Positions 1 to 6,811 of a stretch of 29,399 bases of DNA are shown piece after piece. Source of the stretch: DATGSL01 sp964645585. GTDB lineage: Bacteria; Verrucomicrobiota; Verrucomicrobiia; Opitutales; T3Sed10-336. A program made the translations under genes and the position numbers. The notes beneath the pieces are model-generated. The model had not been told where the DNA came from. It saw only the letters and a list, made by a program, of their open reading frames with translations, and ran no database searches. Location: contig CAZYAN010000050.1 of NCBI GenBank assembly GCA_964645585.1, positions 1 through 29,399 of the forward strand, given 5' to 3'. Positions within the stretch are counted from its first letter, which is position 1. Every line of letters starts with the position of its first letter.

Positions 1-1
1 C

Positions 2-187
2 CAGCGCTGGGCCGAGCTGGACCCGGGACCGCGTGTCGACTTGATGAACACCGAGACGAAACCGACTGCCAACATCTTGGAAACCATTTCACCCGATCAG
101 GCCATCTACAGTCTTCCCGCGACGCCAACAGGGACTCCGTCCGGATTGCCGGGACGAGGAACGCCCTTTCCAAGTCGCGACCCGTAG
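2..187 (+). CDS. C-terminal fragment of an unidentified protein (runs off the window start)
   Basis: Frame 2 is open from the window edge to a TAG stop at 185-187, giving about 61 residues. The fragment starts with a charged stretch (QRWAELDPGPRVDL) and ends in a Pro/Thr/Gly-rich tail (TPTGTPSGLPGRGTPF), which looks like a disordered C-terminus. I do not recognise a domain. Codon use in this frame fits a GC-rich gene better than the overlapping frames do, but the evidence is only composition and an intact stop. The next gene in this direction starts at 612. A tRNA lies between them on the opposite strand. Confidence 0.5.
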   Translation, partial: QRWAELDPGPRVDLMNTETKPTANILETISPDQAIYSLPATPTGTPSGLPGRGTPFPSRDP

Positions 188-361
188 AATGGATCTGGCA
201 GATGGTGGAACAGCTGCTTCCAGCCTGCGTGAGCCCTTGCCGTTGTTCGGCCGATCGGAAGATTGGCATTCCCCGAATGCATGCCGGTTCTCCCGACCGG
301 CAACAACGCGGCCGTTCCGGAACATGTTAAACGCGGCACAATTGGGGTCGCGGAGTAAAAA

Positions 362-435
362 TGGTTGCCCGGCATGGATTCGAACCATGACAAACAGAGT
401 CAGAGTCTGTCGTGCTACCATTACACCACCAGGCA
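362..435 (-). tRNA. tRNA-Gln (anticodon CUG)
   Basis: On the minus strand the cloverleaf is complete. The acceptor arm TGCCTGG pairs with CCGGGCA, with one T-G pair. The T-loop is GTTCGAATC. The anticodon stem ACAGA/TCTGT encloses the loop CTCTGAC, so the anticodon is CTG, which reads CAG (Gln). The discriminator base is A and a CCA end is encoded (362-364 on the plus strand). A run of five T follows directly downstream on the minus strand (357-361) and may end transcription. An open reading frame crosses this tRNA on the plus strand, but it is only the upstream extension of the gene at 612. Confidence 0.95.
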
Positions 436-611
436 AACAGGCGTTCCAAACAATAGAGATTTCAGCGAAAAATAAAGTTCTTTTTGGCGATTCTCCGATT
501 TTTCCCGGCATACCCGCGCGCCCTCCTTCATCGCCGCCGGCGGCTCGTCAGGCTCAACGACTCGATTCGGTTTGCCAAACTGGCGGATTCGGCTTCAGTG
601 CCTACAATCAG

Positions 612-1820
612 ATGAATCGCTTGCGGCTGCTTTTGGCTCTTTCCCTGGCTCTCAACGCGGGACTGGCGACGCTCCTTCTCCTGCAAACCGCCAGCCGGGG
701 ATCGGCCGGTTCGGATGGCGTCACCTTGACTGATGACGGCCGCGGCCCGTTGGCGTCTGACCCCCCGGAAGTCACCACCGCTTCCTACCGCCGCCTTCGC
801 GCCGCGCTGCGGGCCGCCGATTTCTCCGAAACCGAGATTCGCCGCCTTCTCGAAGGCGCCGCCCTCGCCGACTGGCAAAAGGATGTCCATCGGCTCGCCG
901 CTGAAGGCGTGATCCGCGACCGCTTCTGGGCCGCTGATTACCTAGGCAATCCGCTTGATGAAGAAGCGCGACGGCGGATCATTCAAGTTCGGCGCCTGCG
1001 CGAGGCGGCCCTGACGGCCGCCCTTGGAGAAGAGGCTCAGATCTCCCCGAGCCTCCTCGCCGGAACGGTTTTCCGCTGGGGCGTGTCCGCCGCGAAGCAA
1101 CAGGCGATCGCAATTCTCGAGGAAGATTACGACCTTCTCGCGACCAAGGCCCGAATCGCGACGGGATTGGAGGAGAAACCCTCCGCTACTCCGGCGTCGA
1201 ATACCGCGGAAGCCCTTACTTTGCTCGCAATGGAGCGGACCCGGGATCTTCAGGCGCTTCTTTCGCCGGAAGAATTTCACGAGTATATGCTCCGGTATTC
1301 ACCAACGGCTGAGTTGTTGCGCCAGGAGCTTCGATTTTTTCTGCCAACCGAAGAAGAATTCCGAAATCTTTTCGCGCTGCGCGAGGCCCTGGAAAACGAG
1401 TTTCCGCTCGCCACGACCCCATTCGAAGCAAGAAGGCAAGCGGAGACGGTTTTTCAACAGGAAATTCGCGGCCTTCTAGATGATGCTCGCTTTATCGCTT
1501 GGGAGCGTGTGCAGGATCCCGCCTTCCAGCAGCTCTGCGGGATCGCCGAACGCTACGGCGTGCCGCACCAGCAGATCGTCGAGGTGTACGAGTTTCAACG
1601 TCTGGCTCGCGACCAGCGCCAGGAACTGCTGGCCGATAACGATCTCGCTCCGGAAGACCGGAGGGAGGCGATTCGGCTTTTAGCAAAGGAGGCGAGGGAC
1701 GTAATTCGTTCGTCGCTCGGCGACGCGGCCTTCGACGCCTATCTGCCGAACAGCGGCTGGGAAACGGAATTAATTGAGGACGATCTTCTGCCGGTCGACG
1801 AACTCGGAGGTCCGGAGTAA
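612..1820 (+). CDS. Uncharacterised signal-anchored periplasmic protein, 402 aa
   Basis: The ATG at 612 is chosen because it opens a typical signal or anchor sequence (MNRLRLLLALSLALNAGLAT). The upstream extension of the frame would run through the tRNA. After the hydrophobic N-terminus comes a Ser/Gly/Asp-rich linker and then a mainly alpha-helical, highly charged body with many Glu, Arg and Leu. One segment has the pattern SPEEFHEYMLRYSPTAELLR followed by PTEEEFRNLFALRE, a style I associate with hypothetical proteins of Verrucomicrobiota and Planctomycetota. No catalytic motif is visible and I do not assign a function. The export signal suggests it acts in the periplasm, tethered to the inner membrane. 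It converges with the LigD-like gene, with only 7 bp between the two stops. Confidence 0.75.
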   Translation: MNRLRLLLALSLALNAGLATLLLLQTASRGSAGSDGVTLTDDGRGPLASDPPEVTTASYRRLRAALRAADFSETEIRRLLEGAALADWQKDVHRLAAEGVIRDRFWAADYLGNPLDEEARRRIIQVRRLREAALTAALGEEAQISPSLLAGTVFRWGVSAAKQQAIAILEEDYDLLATKARIATGLEEKPSATPASNTAEALTLLAMERTRDLQALLSPEEFHEYMLRYSPTAELLRQELRFFLPTEEEFRNLFALREALENEFPLATTPFEARRQAETVFQQEIRGLLDDARFIAWERVQDPAFQQLCGIAERYGVPHQQIVEVYEFQRLARDQRQELLADNDLAPEDRREAIRLLAKEARDVIRSSLGDAAFDAYLPNSGWETELIEDDLLPVDELGGPE

Positions 1821-1827
1821 GCGCGGG

Positions 1828-2751
1828 TCAACTTTCCAGGGTTGAGGCCAGCGGGAGTTTTTGCCGCTGCTTCAGGACCGGCTCGAACAGATCGCCCTGT
1901 TCCGCGACGCGCGCCAAAACCTCATCGGATTCGAACACGAGCGATTCCGCGTCCCCCTCGTCCAGCGCCTCCTCGACTTCCTCCCAGCGCAGCGGCGTCG
2001 AAACCGTCGGCCGCTCCTTTGCCCGGAGCGAGTAAACCGCCACCGTCGTCTTGTGCTCGTCATTCTGGCTCCAGTCGATGAATACCTTGTTTCGCCGAAG
2101 CGCCTTCGTCATTTTCGAAACGACCCGATGCGGATGTTCTCGCTCCAGCAGACGGGCAAGTCCGCGCGCGAACGGCTTCGTTTCATCATAGGTCACGGGC
2201 GAATTCAGGGGAACGTACACCTGAAGTCCCTTGGAACCGGACGTTTTCGGATACGAATCCAAACCGACCCGAGACAAAATCTCGCGCAGCCACAGCGCCA
2301 CTTCCGCACACGCAACCACTCCGGTTCCCTCCCCAGGATCCAGGTCAAATGCGACAACAGTCGGACGCTCGATCGCCGTTGCCTTGGCCAAAGAGGGATG
2401 CAGCTCCAAGTCAGCCAGATTGGCCACCCAAACCAGCTCCTCGATTCCGTTTACAAGGCAAAACCGAATCGGCTTCTTTTTCCGCCTGGACGAAATAACC
2501 GCCGTGCGAACCCAATCCGGACGATGCCCCGGACATTGCTTTTCATAGAAAAAACCCTCGCGGACCCCATTCGGATATCGCTTCAGGGTCAGGGGCCGGT
2601 CCCGGAGATGCGGCAATAAAACGGGAGCGATCTTAATATAATAGTTGATCACATCCGCCTTCCGGAATCCAACCGCTGGATACAAGACTTTGTCGAGGTT
2701 GGACACCTGCAAAGTGCGGCGGCCGACTTTTATTCTTCCTCCTGTCGCCAT
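1828..2751 (-). CDS. ligD: Stand-alone LigD-type polymerase domain protein (NHEJ primase-polymerase), 307 aa
   Basis: The protein is the length of one LigD polymerase (PolDom) module with no ligase or nuclease domain. Family landmarks run in order: SNLDKVLYP near residue 17, LTLKRYPNG near 54, ANLADLELHPS at 110-120 with His118, the metal-binding pair Asp136/Asp138 in FDLDPGEG, KTSGSKGLQVYVPL at 169-182, Asp226 in FIDWSQN, and Arg243. The spacing 136/138/226 equals that of the catalytic aspartates known in Pseudomonas LigD (669/671/759). The protein is therefore expected to add ribo- or deoxynucleotides at broken DNA ends during non-homologous end joining. No Ku or ligase gene lies in the window, so the partners must be elsewhere. 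It diverges from the PRC-barrel gene at 3103. The symbol refers to the domain family; this is not a full LigD. Confidence 0.9.
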   Translation of the reverse strand: MATGGRIKVGRRTLQVSNLDKVLYPAVGFRKADVINYYIKIAPVLLPHLRDRPLTLKRYPNGVREGFFYEKQCPGHRPDWVRTAVISSRRKKKPIRFCLVNGIEELVWVANLADLELHPSLAKATAIERPTVVAFDLDPGEGTGVVACAEVALWLREILSRVGLDSYPKTSGSKGLQVYVPLNSPVTYDETKPFARGLARLLEREHPHRVVSKMTKALRRNKVFIDWSQNDEHKTTVAVYSLRAKERPTVSTPLRWEEVEEALDEGDAESLVFESDEVLARVAEQGDLFEPVLKQRQKLPLASTLES

Positions 2752-2789
2752 TAAAAAACCTGTCGCGCAAACATCGTCCGGATTCCATG

Positions 2790-2805
2790 CCTGTCAATCG
2801 ACAGG
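2790..2805. repeat. Inverted repeat CCTGTC-AATC-GACAGG between divergent genes
   Basis: A perfect 6-bp dyad with a 4-nt centre lies 39 bp upstream of the LigD-like start codon. Allowing one bulged base, the flanking CAT and ATG extend it. There is no T-tract, so it is not a terminator. It could be an operator for either divergent gene. That is position-based inference only. Confidence 0.4.
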
Positions 2806-3009
2806 ATGTCACCCTGCATGATTCCCGGCATCGCCCTAAGGCAAAATGCAACCGGACGTTCCCGCTGGTCCGGCAAACCGCATCATCACATTCGCCGCCG
2901 CAATGCTGATCCCGCGACCCCCAGCAACGCCCTTCATCCCGTGTGCACGCCGCTTCCGCCAGCGAACGCGGATCGGGGAAACGCATCCCCGCCGCCAACG
3001 AACCCGACT

Positions 3010-3025
3010 TGGCACACCCTAAGCT
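3010..3025 (+). promoter_or_regulatory. Candidate sigma-54 promoter upstream of the first PRC-barrel gene
   Basis: The sequence TGGCACACCCTAAGCT has the -24 element TGGCAC, and the invariant GC falls at the correct spacing from GG. The -12 element reads AAGC rather than the consensus TTGC, so this is the weakest of the three boxes found. It lies 78 bp upstream of the ATG at 3103. Confidence 0.45.
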
Positions 3026-3102
3026 ACTCTCGCCGTGCAATCGCAGAGCGCCGGAGAGAAACCTTCGGCTCAACCTCTCGCCAACCCTCAAATTATATCG
3101 TC

Positions 3103-4482
3103 ATGAAAATCCAACCTATTCTCCTCTCGCTGGGAATCACCCTGATTCCCGGCTTTGCCGTATCGGCTCCAGCCGACGACCCATCCGCTTCCCAAGCATC
3201 CGGAAATGAAACCGCGGCGAACAAGCCCTCCGCGACGGCTGAATCCGCCGTCTACGTTCATGTTGATCCGCGGCCCGGCGTGCCGCCCGCGATTATCCTT
3301 CGTTCGCCGGAGGAAGATCGCGTTCAATTCGGACGTCGACGCGAACCGGCCATACACGCGACGATTTCCCCGGAATTCCCCGCGCCGCTTGTTGTCGCCG
3401 TCGACATTCCTGAGCCGAGCCCGGAGGCGGAGCAGGATTTCGAGCAGCTCGCGTCCACGCAATCGCAAGCACGCCTTGCCGTCGCGCGTCCGGGATCTCC
3501 CGCGATTCGCCCGCTTGATCTTTCGCGGTCTAGACGCGGCGCTGACGCCGCAATCGAATACGGGGCGCCTCCCGTGCGAGTCGAGGATCCACTCGATCTG
3601 GTCCACAATGCCTCAGCACTTATCGAGAAGGAACTCTATAACGCGGAAGGCGAAGCGCTTGGCGCGATCGATGATGTATTGATCGAAAAGTCGAGCGGCC
3701 GCGTGCTGTTCGTCGCGGCCGGTCCTGATGACGAGATGCGGCTGATTCCGCCTCAAGCCCTTCAGCCGGAACCAGAGGAAGGCCGGGTTGTTCTGGCCGT
3801 CGACAGCGAGCGCTGGGAACAGGCGCCAACCACGGCCCGGGATGACCTCAGTCGCCTCGCCCAAGCCGACGAAGCCCGTGAAATCTACAGCCATTTTGGC
3901 GTGCCCTATCGCCAAACCGTGCGGTCGGCTCAGAGCGAAACCGCGGAGGAACCCAGGCAGCCAGGCCAGCTGGCCGGCGATCCGCCGACGCCGCGCTCCG
4001 AGCCGCCCGTCCTTCAACCGGATCGCACAAACATTCAGGACAGGGATGTCCAACGGCAATTCGGCGCCGCCCGCGATCGGACATCAACCCGCGAAGCCGC
4101 CGATCGCGAAGGCGAGGAGCTGCTTTGGACGACCGACCTTCTTGGCAATCCGGTCCAGTCCGAAGCCGGTGAAGATGCGGGGCGGATCGAAGATCTGATC
4201 CTCGATCTCCATATTGGATACGTGCAGCACATCATCGTGAGCGCGGCTGAGGCGGGCGGACAAAGTTTTGCTGTTCCCCTGCACGAGATCCGTCTCGAAT
4301 CCGAAGGACCGGCCACGTTGCTGATCGATCCGTCTCAGCTCGAGGATGCACAGCCTTTTGACGCCCGCACCGCGCGGTTGCGCCGCTATGAACCTTTCCG
4401 CTACGACACTGCCGCCGAAACCGAATTTGGCGCGCCGGTTCGCGAACAGGAACCACCCGCGACACAGGAGGAACAACCATGA
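3103..4482 (+). CDS. Secreted protein with two PRC-barrel-like domains, 459 aa
   Basis: The ATG at 3103 begins a signal peptide (MKIQPILLSLGITLIPGFAV, cleavage probably after VSA). Two PRC-barrel-like segments follow at about 170-245 (NAEGEALGAIDDVLIEKSSG, then an LIPPQAL core) and about 335-415 (LLGNPVQSEAGEDAGRIEDL, then QSFAVPLHEI). They are separated and flanked by Pro/Glu/Arg-rich, probably disordered linkers. The first domain and what follows it (SERWEQAPTTARDDLSRLAQ) match the corresponding part of the Gln-rich protein at 6812 (QEWEQAPSVDRDNIEQLAQE), so the two are paralogues. PRC barrels are small beta-folds found in RNA-processing, photosynthetic and stress-related proteins; the ligand here is unknown. 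Four copies of an FG-containing motif occur at residues 75-77, 152-157, 319-322 and 441-445. A possible sigma-54 promoter lies upstream and a strong terminator downstream. Confidence 0.8.
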   Translation: MKIQPILLSLGITLIPGFAVSAPADDPSASQASGNETAANKPSATAESAVYVHVDPRPGVPPAIILRSPEEDRVQFGRRREPAIHATISPEFPAPLVVAVDIPEPSPEAEQDFEQLASTQSQARLAVARPGSPAIRPLDLSRSRRGADAAIEYGAPPVRVEDPLDLVHNASALIEKELYNAEGEALGAIDDVLIEKSSGRVLFVAAGPDDEMRLIPPQALQPEPEEGRVVLAVDSERWEQAPTTARDDLSRLAQADEAREIYSHFGVPYRQTVRSAQSETAEEPRQPGQLAGDPPTPRSEPPVLQPDRTNIQDRDVQRQFGAARDRTSTREAADREGEELLWTTDLLGNPVQSEAGEDAGRIEDLILDLHIGYVQHIIVSAAEAGGQSFAVPLHEIRLESEGPATLLIDPSQLEDAQPFDARTARLRRYEPFRYDTAAETEFGAPVREQEPPATQEEQP

Positions 4483-4595
4483 TCGTAAGACCGGCTCGCC
4501 CCCAATCCGGGGTCGCCAGGACGACCCCTGAGGTCAGGAGAGAGGCCAGGGAAGGACCGTCGGGAACAGGAAGAAACAGGATGGGAGGAACCTGA
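4479..4595 (+). CDS. Possible 38-aa small protein, translationally coupled to the PRC-barrel gene
   Basis: The ATG overlaps the TGA of the preceding gene (ATGA) and is preceded by a perfect Shine-Dalgarno sequence, AGGAGG at 4466-4471, with 7-nt spacing. Most genes in this window have much weaker sites. The predicted peptide is basic and rich in Arg, Gly and Pro (begins MIVRPARPQSG), with no recognisable domain. Its TGA overlaps another ATG with its own GGAGGAA site, opening a 6-codon frame. The peptide may be real, or the site may be a by-product of Gln/Glu codons at the end of the upstream gene. Only the start signals support it. Confidence 0.25.
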   Translation: MIVRPARPQSGVARTTPEVRREAREGPSGTGRNRMGGT

Positions 4596-4651
4596 TGCCC
4601 GAGCAGGTCCAGTGAGACACGAAGGCGCGGAAGGAGAGAGCCCGCCTTCAG

Positions 4652-4688
4652 GAAGTGCCTCCCGCATCGGGAGGCACTTCTTCTTTTT
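4652..4688 (+). terminator. Rho-independent terminator after the first PRC-barrel gene
   Basis: A perfect 13-bp stem (GAAGTGCCTCCCG paired with CGGGAGGCACTTC) closes a CAT triloop and is followed by TTCTTTTT. It ends the transcription unit of the gene at 3103 and isolates the sigma-54 promoter at 4997. Confidence 0.92.
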
Positions 4689-4996
4689 CCAGGTTACCGA
4701 GTGCCCCCGGGTCCGCTCGTTTTGCGGAAACTCCACCCTGCCGTCACGCATTGCGATGTGTGGCAAAATGCCCGGGGCTCATCGCCTTTTGCACAGATTC
4801 TTCGAAGTTGTTGAGGGTCGAGCCGTAATCACTATCCAAATACATCACGACCCGCTCTGTTCCGTTGCTCTATCTCATGCTCCCGCCTGGATCGGGCGAA
4901 GCTGGATTCCCCCTCGTATCGGATCGCGGGAACCCCAGGCCCGACTCATGAGACTCGTCAGGATGGACTTGCCCCGAACCAGCGGAGAACGCGTGC

Positions 4997-5012
4997 TGGC
5001 ATGCCGTTTGCT
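4997..5012 (+). promoter_or_regulatory. Sigma-54 (-24/-12) promoter upstream of the DUF1328 gene
   Basis: TGGCATGCCGTTTGCT matches the consensus TGGCACG-N4-TTGCW at all but one of the fixed positions, including the invariant GG and GC with the right spacing. It sits about 100 bp upstream of the ATG at 5115 and downstream of a terminator, exactly where a promoter is needed. Confidence 0.75.
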
Positions 5013-5114
5013 TTCTAAACGAGCACTAAGGGGCCAGCAGCAAAAAACAACGACAACAACTCAACTTCGGCGCTTCACATCTCCCCGGGGACGCCAGCAG
5101 AAAGGAAATCAGTC

Positions 5115-5279
5115 ATGTTAGGTTATGCGATTACGTTTTTAATCATCGCCATCATCGCGGCAATCTTCGGGTTCGGCGGTATCGCGGGTACGGCGGCGAC
5201 AATTGCCCGCATCCTGTTCTTTATCTTTCTCATTCTTTTCGTCGTGTCCCTCGTCTTCGGGCGCAGGCCGCCAGCCTGA
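5115..5279 (+). CDS. DUF1328 family small membrane protein, 54 aa
   Basis: The product begins MLGYAITFLIIAIIAAIFGF and continues with a glycine-containing loop (GGIAGTAATIAR) and a second hydrophobic helix (ILFFIFLILFVVSLVFG), ending in a short basic tail. Length, the two-helix layout and the GFGGIAG loop are those of the DUF1328/YtjA family, small inner-membrane proteins often found beside stress and osmotic-response genes. Their biochemical role is not established. AAAGGAA lies about 7 nt before the start. A strong sigma-54 promoter match is upstream, and the DUF883-like gene follows after 103 bp, probably in the same transcript. Confidence 0.9.
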   Translation: MLGYAITFLIIAIIAAIFGFGGIAGTAATIARILFFIFLILFVVSLVFGRRPPA

Positions 5280-5382
5280 CGGAACAGCGCAGCATGCCAG
5301 CGAAGCCGGCATCAATCAGACGCGCCACCTACGCCGCCAGCCAAAACGCTCTTCCACCTTCACGACGAGGAAATCCACCGCT

Positions 5383-5781
5383 ATGAAAAACGCCCGAAAA
5401 AAACCTGCCGCGAGACGACCCGCATGGGTCCTCGAAAATCTCCGCAACTTGATCGATGAAGCCGAAACCGCGCTCCGCGAACGCGGCGGCCGCCTCGCCG
5501 ACGAACAGCTCGCCGACCTCAGGATGCGCTTCCAAGCCGGCCTCGGCCGCTTGCGTGAATGCTCCCACGATGCCGGTGACCGGCTGCGAGATTATTGGGA
5601 CCAGGCCGGAGACCGCTTGCACGACTACCGCGAGGATATGAGCGACCGCATCCGAAGCGGAGCGGAAAGAACCAAGGAAGCGGTGCAGGAACATCCGGTG
5701 CGGACAACGTGCATGATTGTCGGCGTCCTGCTGATCGCTGGAAGTGTACTGGCACCTCGGTTTCGGCGAGACTTCCGGTGA
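5383..5781 (+). CDS. DUF883/ElaB-YqjD-like membrane-anchored stress protein, 132 aa
   Basis: The ATG at 5383 is preceded by GAGGAA at a suitable distance. The N-terminus is basic. The centre is a long amphipathic helix with repeated GDRLRDYWDQ/GDRLHDYRED units. The C-terminus is a single transmembrane helix (TTCMIVGVLLIAGSVLAP) with a basic end, RFRRDFR. This soluble-helix plus C-terminal-anchor design, including the phrase VQEHPVRT just before the helix, is that of the ElaB/YqjD/DUF883 proteins, which in enterobacteria are inner-membrane, ribosome-associated stationary-phase proteins. The function in this organism is inferred only from the family. It lies downstream of the DUF1328 gene and likely shares its sigma-54 promoter. 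Confidence 0.8.
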   Translation: MKNARKKPAARRPAWVLENLRNLIDEAETALRERGGRLADEQLADLRMRFQAGLGRLRECSHDAGDRLRDYWDQAGDRLHDYREDMSDRIRSGAERTKEAVQEHPVRTTCMIVGVLLIAGSVLAPRFRRDFR

Positions 5782-5867
5782 CAAAAACGCTGCGAGGATC
5801 GGTCGCGGGATGCCCCGACGGCACCCGACCGCCGTCATGAAACACGGCCGGCCACGGCCCCGTCACG

Positions 5868-6521
5868 ATGAGCACCGAGCAGAAGGCGAAACTTTTCATC
5901 TTCGAAGAACACCCGCTGATGACGCTCGGCGTGGAGGCACTGATCAAACAGGAGTCCGATTTCGAGTTCCGCGGCTCATCCAGGCATCATGAAAACCTTT
6001 TTGAAGAACTCTCCCTGACAAAGCCTGATGCACTGGTCATCGACCTGTCTCTCTACAGCGAAAAGAGCGTCCATTTTCTTCGTCAGCTGCGAGATCGATT
6101 TCCCAAGCTGAAGATCATTCTGCTCTCGATCCATACCGGCCGAGAATTTGTCGACCGCGCCCGAGAAGGCGGCGCCGACGCCTACGTCCTGAAAACAGAT
6201 GATCCCGATTGTATCATCGAAGCGATTCGGGAGTCCCTCGCCGGCCGAAGCTACGTAAGCAAAAGCATCCGCGCTCCGAGTCGGGAGCCGTTGAAGCTAA
6301 TCGACTCTCCGATCAATCTGCTCTCGGCAGAAGAGTTCCAGATCCTCCAGCGAATTGGCAAGGGCCACACCAATCGGCGAATCGCCGAAGATCTCGCGAT
6401 TCCGATCCAGACCGTCGAGGAGGAAATCGGCGCCATCCAGCGTAAGCTCGATTTGCCGACCCCGATCGAACTCCTGCAGTTCGCGTTTCACTGGGTTCAT
6501 CACGAAGGAGGCTTCTCTTGA
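5868..6521 (+). CDS. Orphan NarL/FixJ-type response regulator, 217 aa
   Basis: An N-terminal receiver domain shows an acidic pair at Glu13/Glu14, the phosphoacceptor Asp59 in VIDLSL, Ser87 in ILLSIH and Lys109 in YVLKTD. A LuxR-type helix-turn-helix lies at about 148-210 (LLSAEEFQILQRIGKGHTNRRIAEDL and on). It would normally be a DNA-binding regulator phosphorylated by a histidine kinase, but no kinase gene is adjacent. Two details are unusual. The acidic pair is Glu-Glu rather than Asp-Asp or Asp-Glu. The recognition helix reads TVEEEIGAIQ where the family usually has basic residues (TVKxHxxxI). No clear Shine-Dalgarno is visible. A sigma-54-like sequence inside the preceding gene (5750) lacks the -12 GC. 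Confidence 0.88.
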   Translation: MSTEQKAKLFIFEEHPLMTLGVEALIKQESDFEFRGSSRHHENLFEELSLTKPDALVIDLSLYSEKSVHFLRQLRDRFPKLKIILLSIHTGREFVDRAREGGADAYVLKTDDPDCIIEAIRESLAGRSYVSKSIRAPSREPLKLIDSPINLLSAEEFQILQRIGKGHTNRRIAEDLAIPIQTVEEEIGAIQRKLDLPTPIELLQFAFHWVHHEGGFS

Positions 6522-6565
6522 CAGGCCGCCCGTCCTGGGCGTGTCGGGCCGCGGCCAATCACCAC

Positions 6566-6580
6566 GGTGCAAATTGCACC
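6566..6580. promoter_or_regulatory. Enhancer-like palindrome 1 (GGTGCAA-A-TTGCACC)
   Basis: A perfect 7+1+7 palindrome with core TGCAA-N-TTGCA, centred about 117 bp upstream of the -24 box at 6690. It matches the expected position of an upstream activator sequence for a sigma-54 enhancer-binding protein. A second palindrome with the same core lies 33 bp downstream, about three helical turns away. Confidence 0.65.
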
Positions 6581-6598
6581 CCGGTTTCAATCTGGAAC

Positions 6599-6613
6599 TT
6601 TGCAACTTGCAAA
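6599..6613. promoter_or_regulatory. Enhancer-like palindrome 2 (TTTGCAA-C-TTGCAAA)
   Basis: A second perfect 7+1+7 palindrome sharing the core TGCAA-N-TTGCA with palindrome 1. The centres are 6573 and 6606. The shared core, tandem arrangement and position 84 bp upstream of a sigma-54 box make a paired activator-binding site the simplest reading. Confidence 0.65.
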
Positions 6614-6689
6614 TGAAACAGTCCGGGGCTTGCGACTGATGGTTCTCCTTCTCTCGCCTGTCCCCTCTCTGTCAGGAAGTTTTCAAAGC

Positions 6690-6705
6690 TGGCACGTCCC
6701 ATGCT
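6690..6705 (+). promoter_or_regulatory. Sigma-54 (-24/-12) promoter upstream of the Gln-rich PRC-barrel gene
   Basis: TGGCACGTCCCATGCT has a perfect -24 element TGGCACG and a -12 element ATGCT (consensus TTGCW) at the exact spacing. It predicts a transcript start near 6716 and a leader of about 95 nt before the ATG at 6812. Confidence 0.8.
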
Positions 6706-6811
6706 CAAGATGACGGACATCCGCATAATGAACATGTCCCCCGCGCTCCCGCGAGCTCACACACAAAGGAGATGCGGGATCGAAAAGGAACGAGACGACA
6801 ACAGGACAGCT

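Larger units (their letters stand above)
2752..3102. other. Divergent intergenic region between the LigD-like gene and the PRC-barrel gene
   Basis: About 350 bp with no credible gene. It holds a 6-bp inverted repeat at 2790-2805 and a candidate sigma-54 promoter at 3010-3025, both listed separately. A single TGCAA half-site lies near 2848. Nothing else stands out. Confidence 0.5.
4596..5114. other. Intergenic region with terminator and sigma-54 promoter
   Basis: About 520 bp without a convincing gene. It contains the terminator at 4652-4688 and the sigma-54 promoter at 4997-5012. Between them I see only an 8-bp palindrome CTCATGAG near 4946-4953 and one TTGCA half-site near 4789. No conserved reading frame is apparent on either strand. 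Confidence 0.5.

Noticed and set aside
189..611. Extension of the gene at 612 upstream to an ATG at 189
   Set aside because: It would read through the tRNA-Gln gene on the other strand, and the signal peptide begins exactly at 612.
5750..5765. TGGCACCTCGGTTTCG as a sigma-54 promoter for the NarL-type regulator
   Set aside because: The -24 half is good but the invariant GC of the -12 element is missing, and it lies inside the preceding gene.
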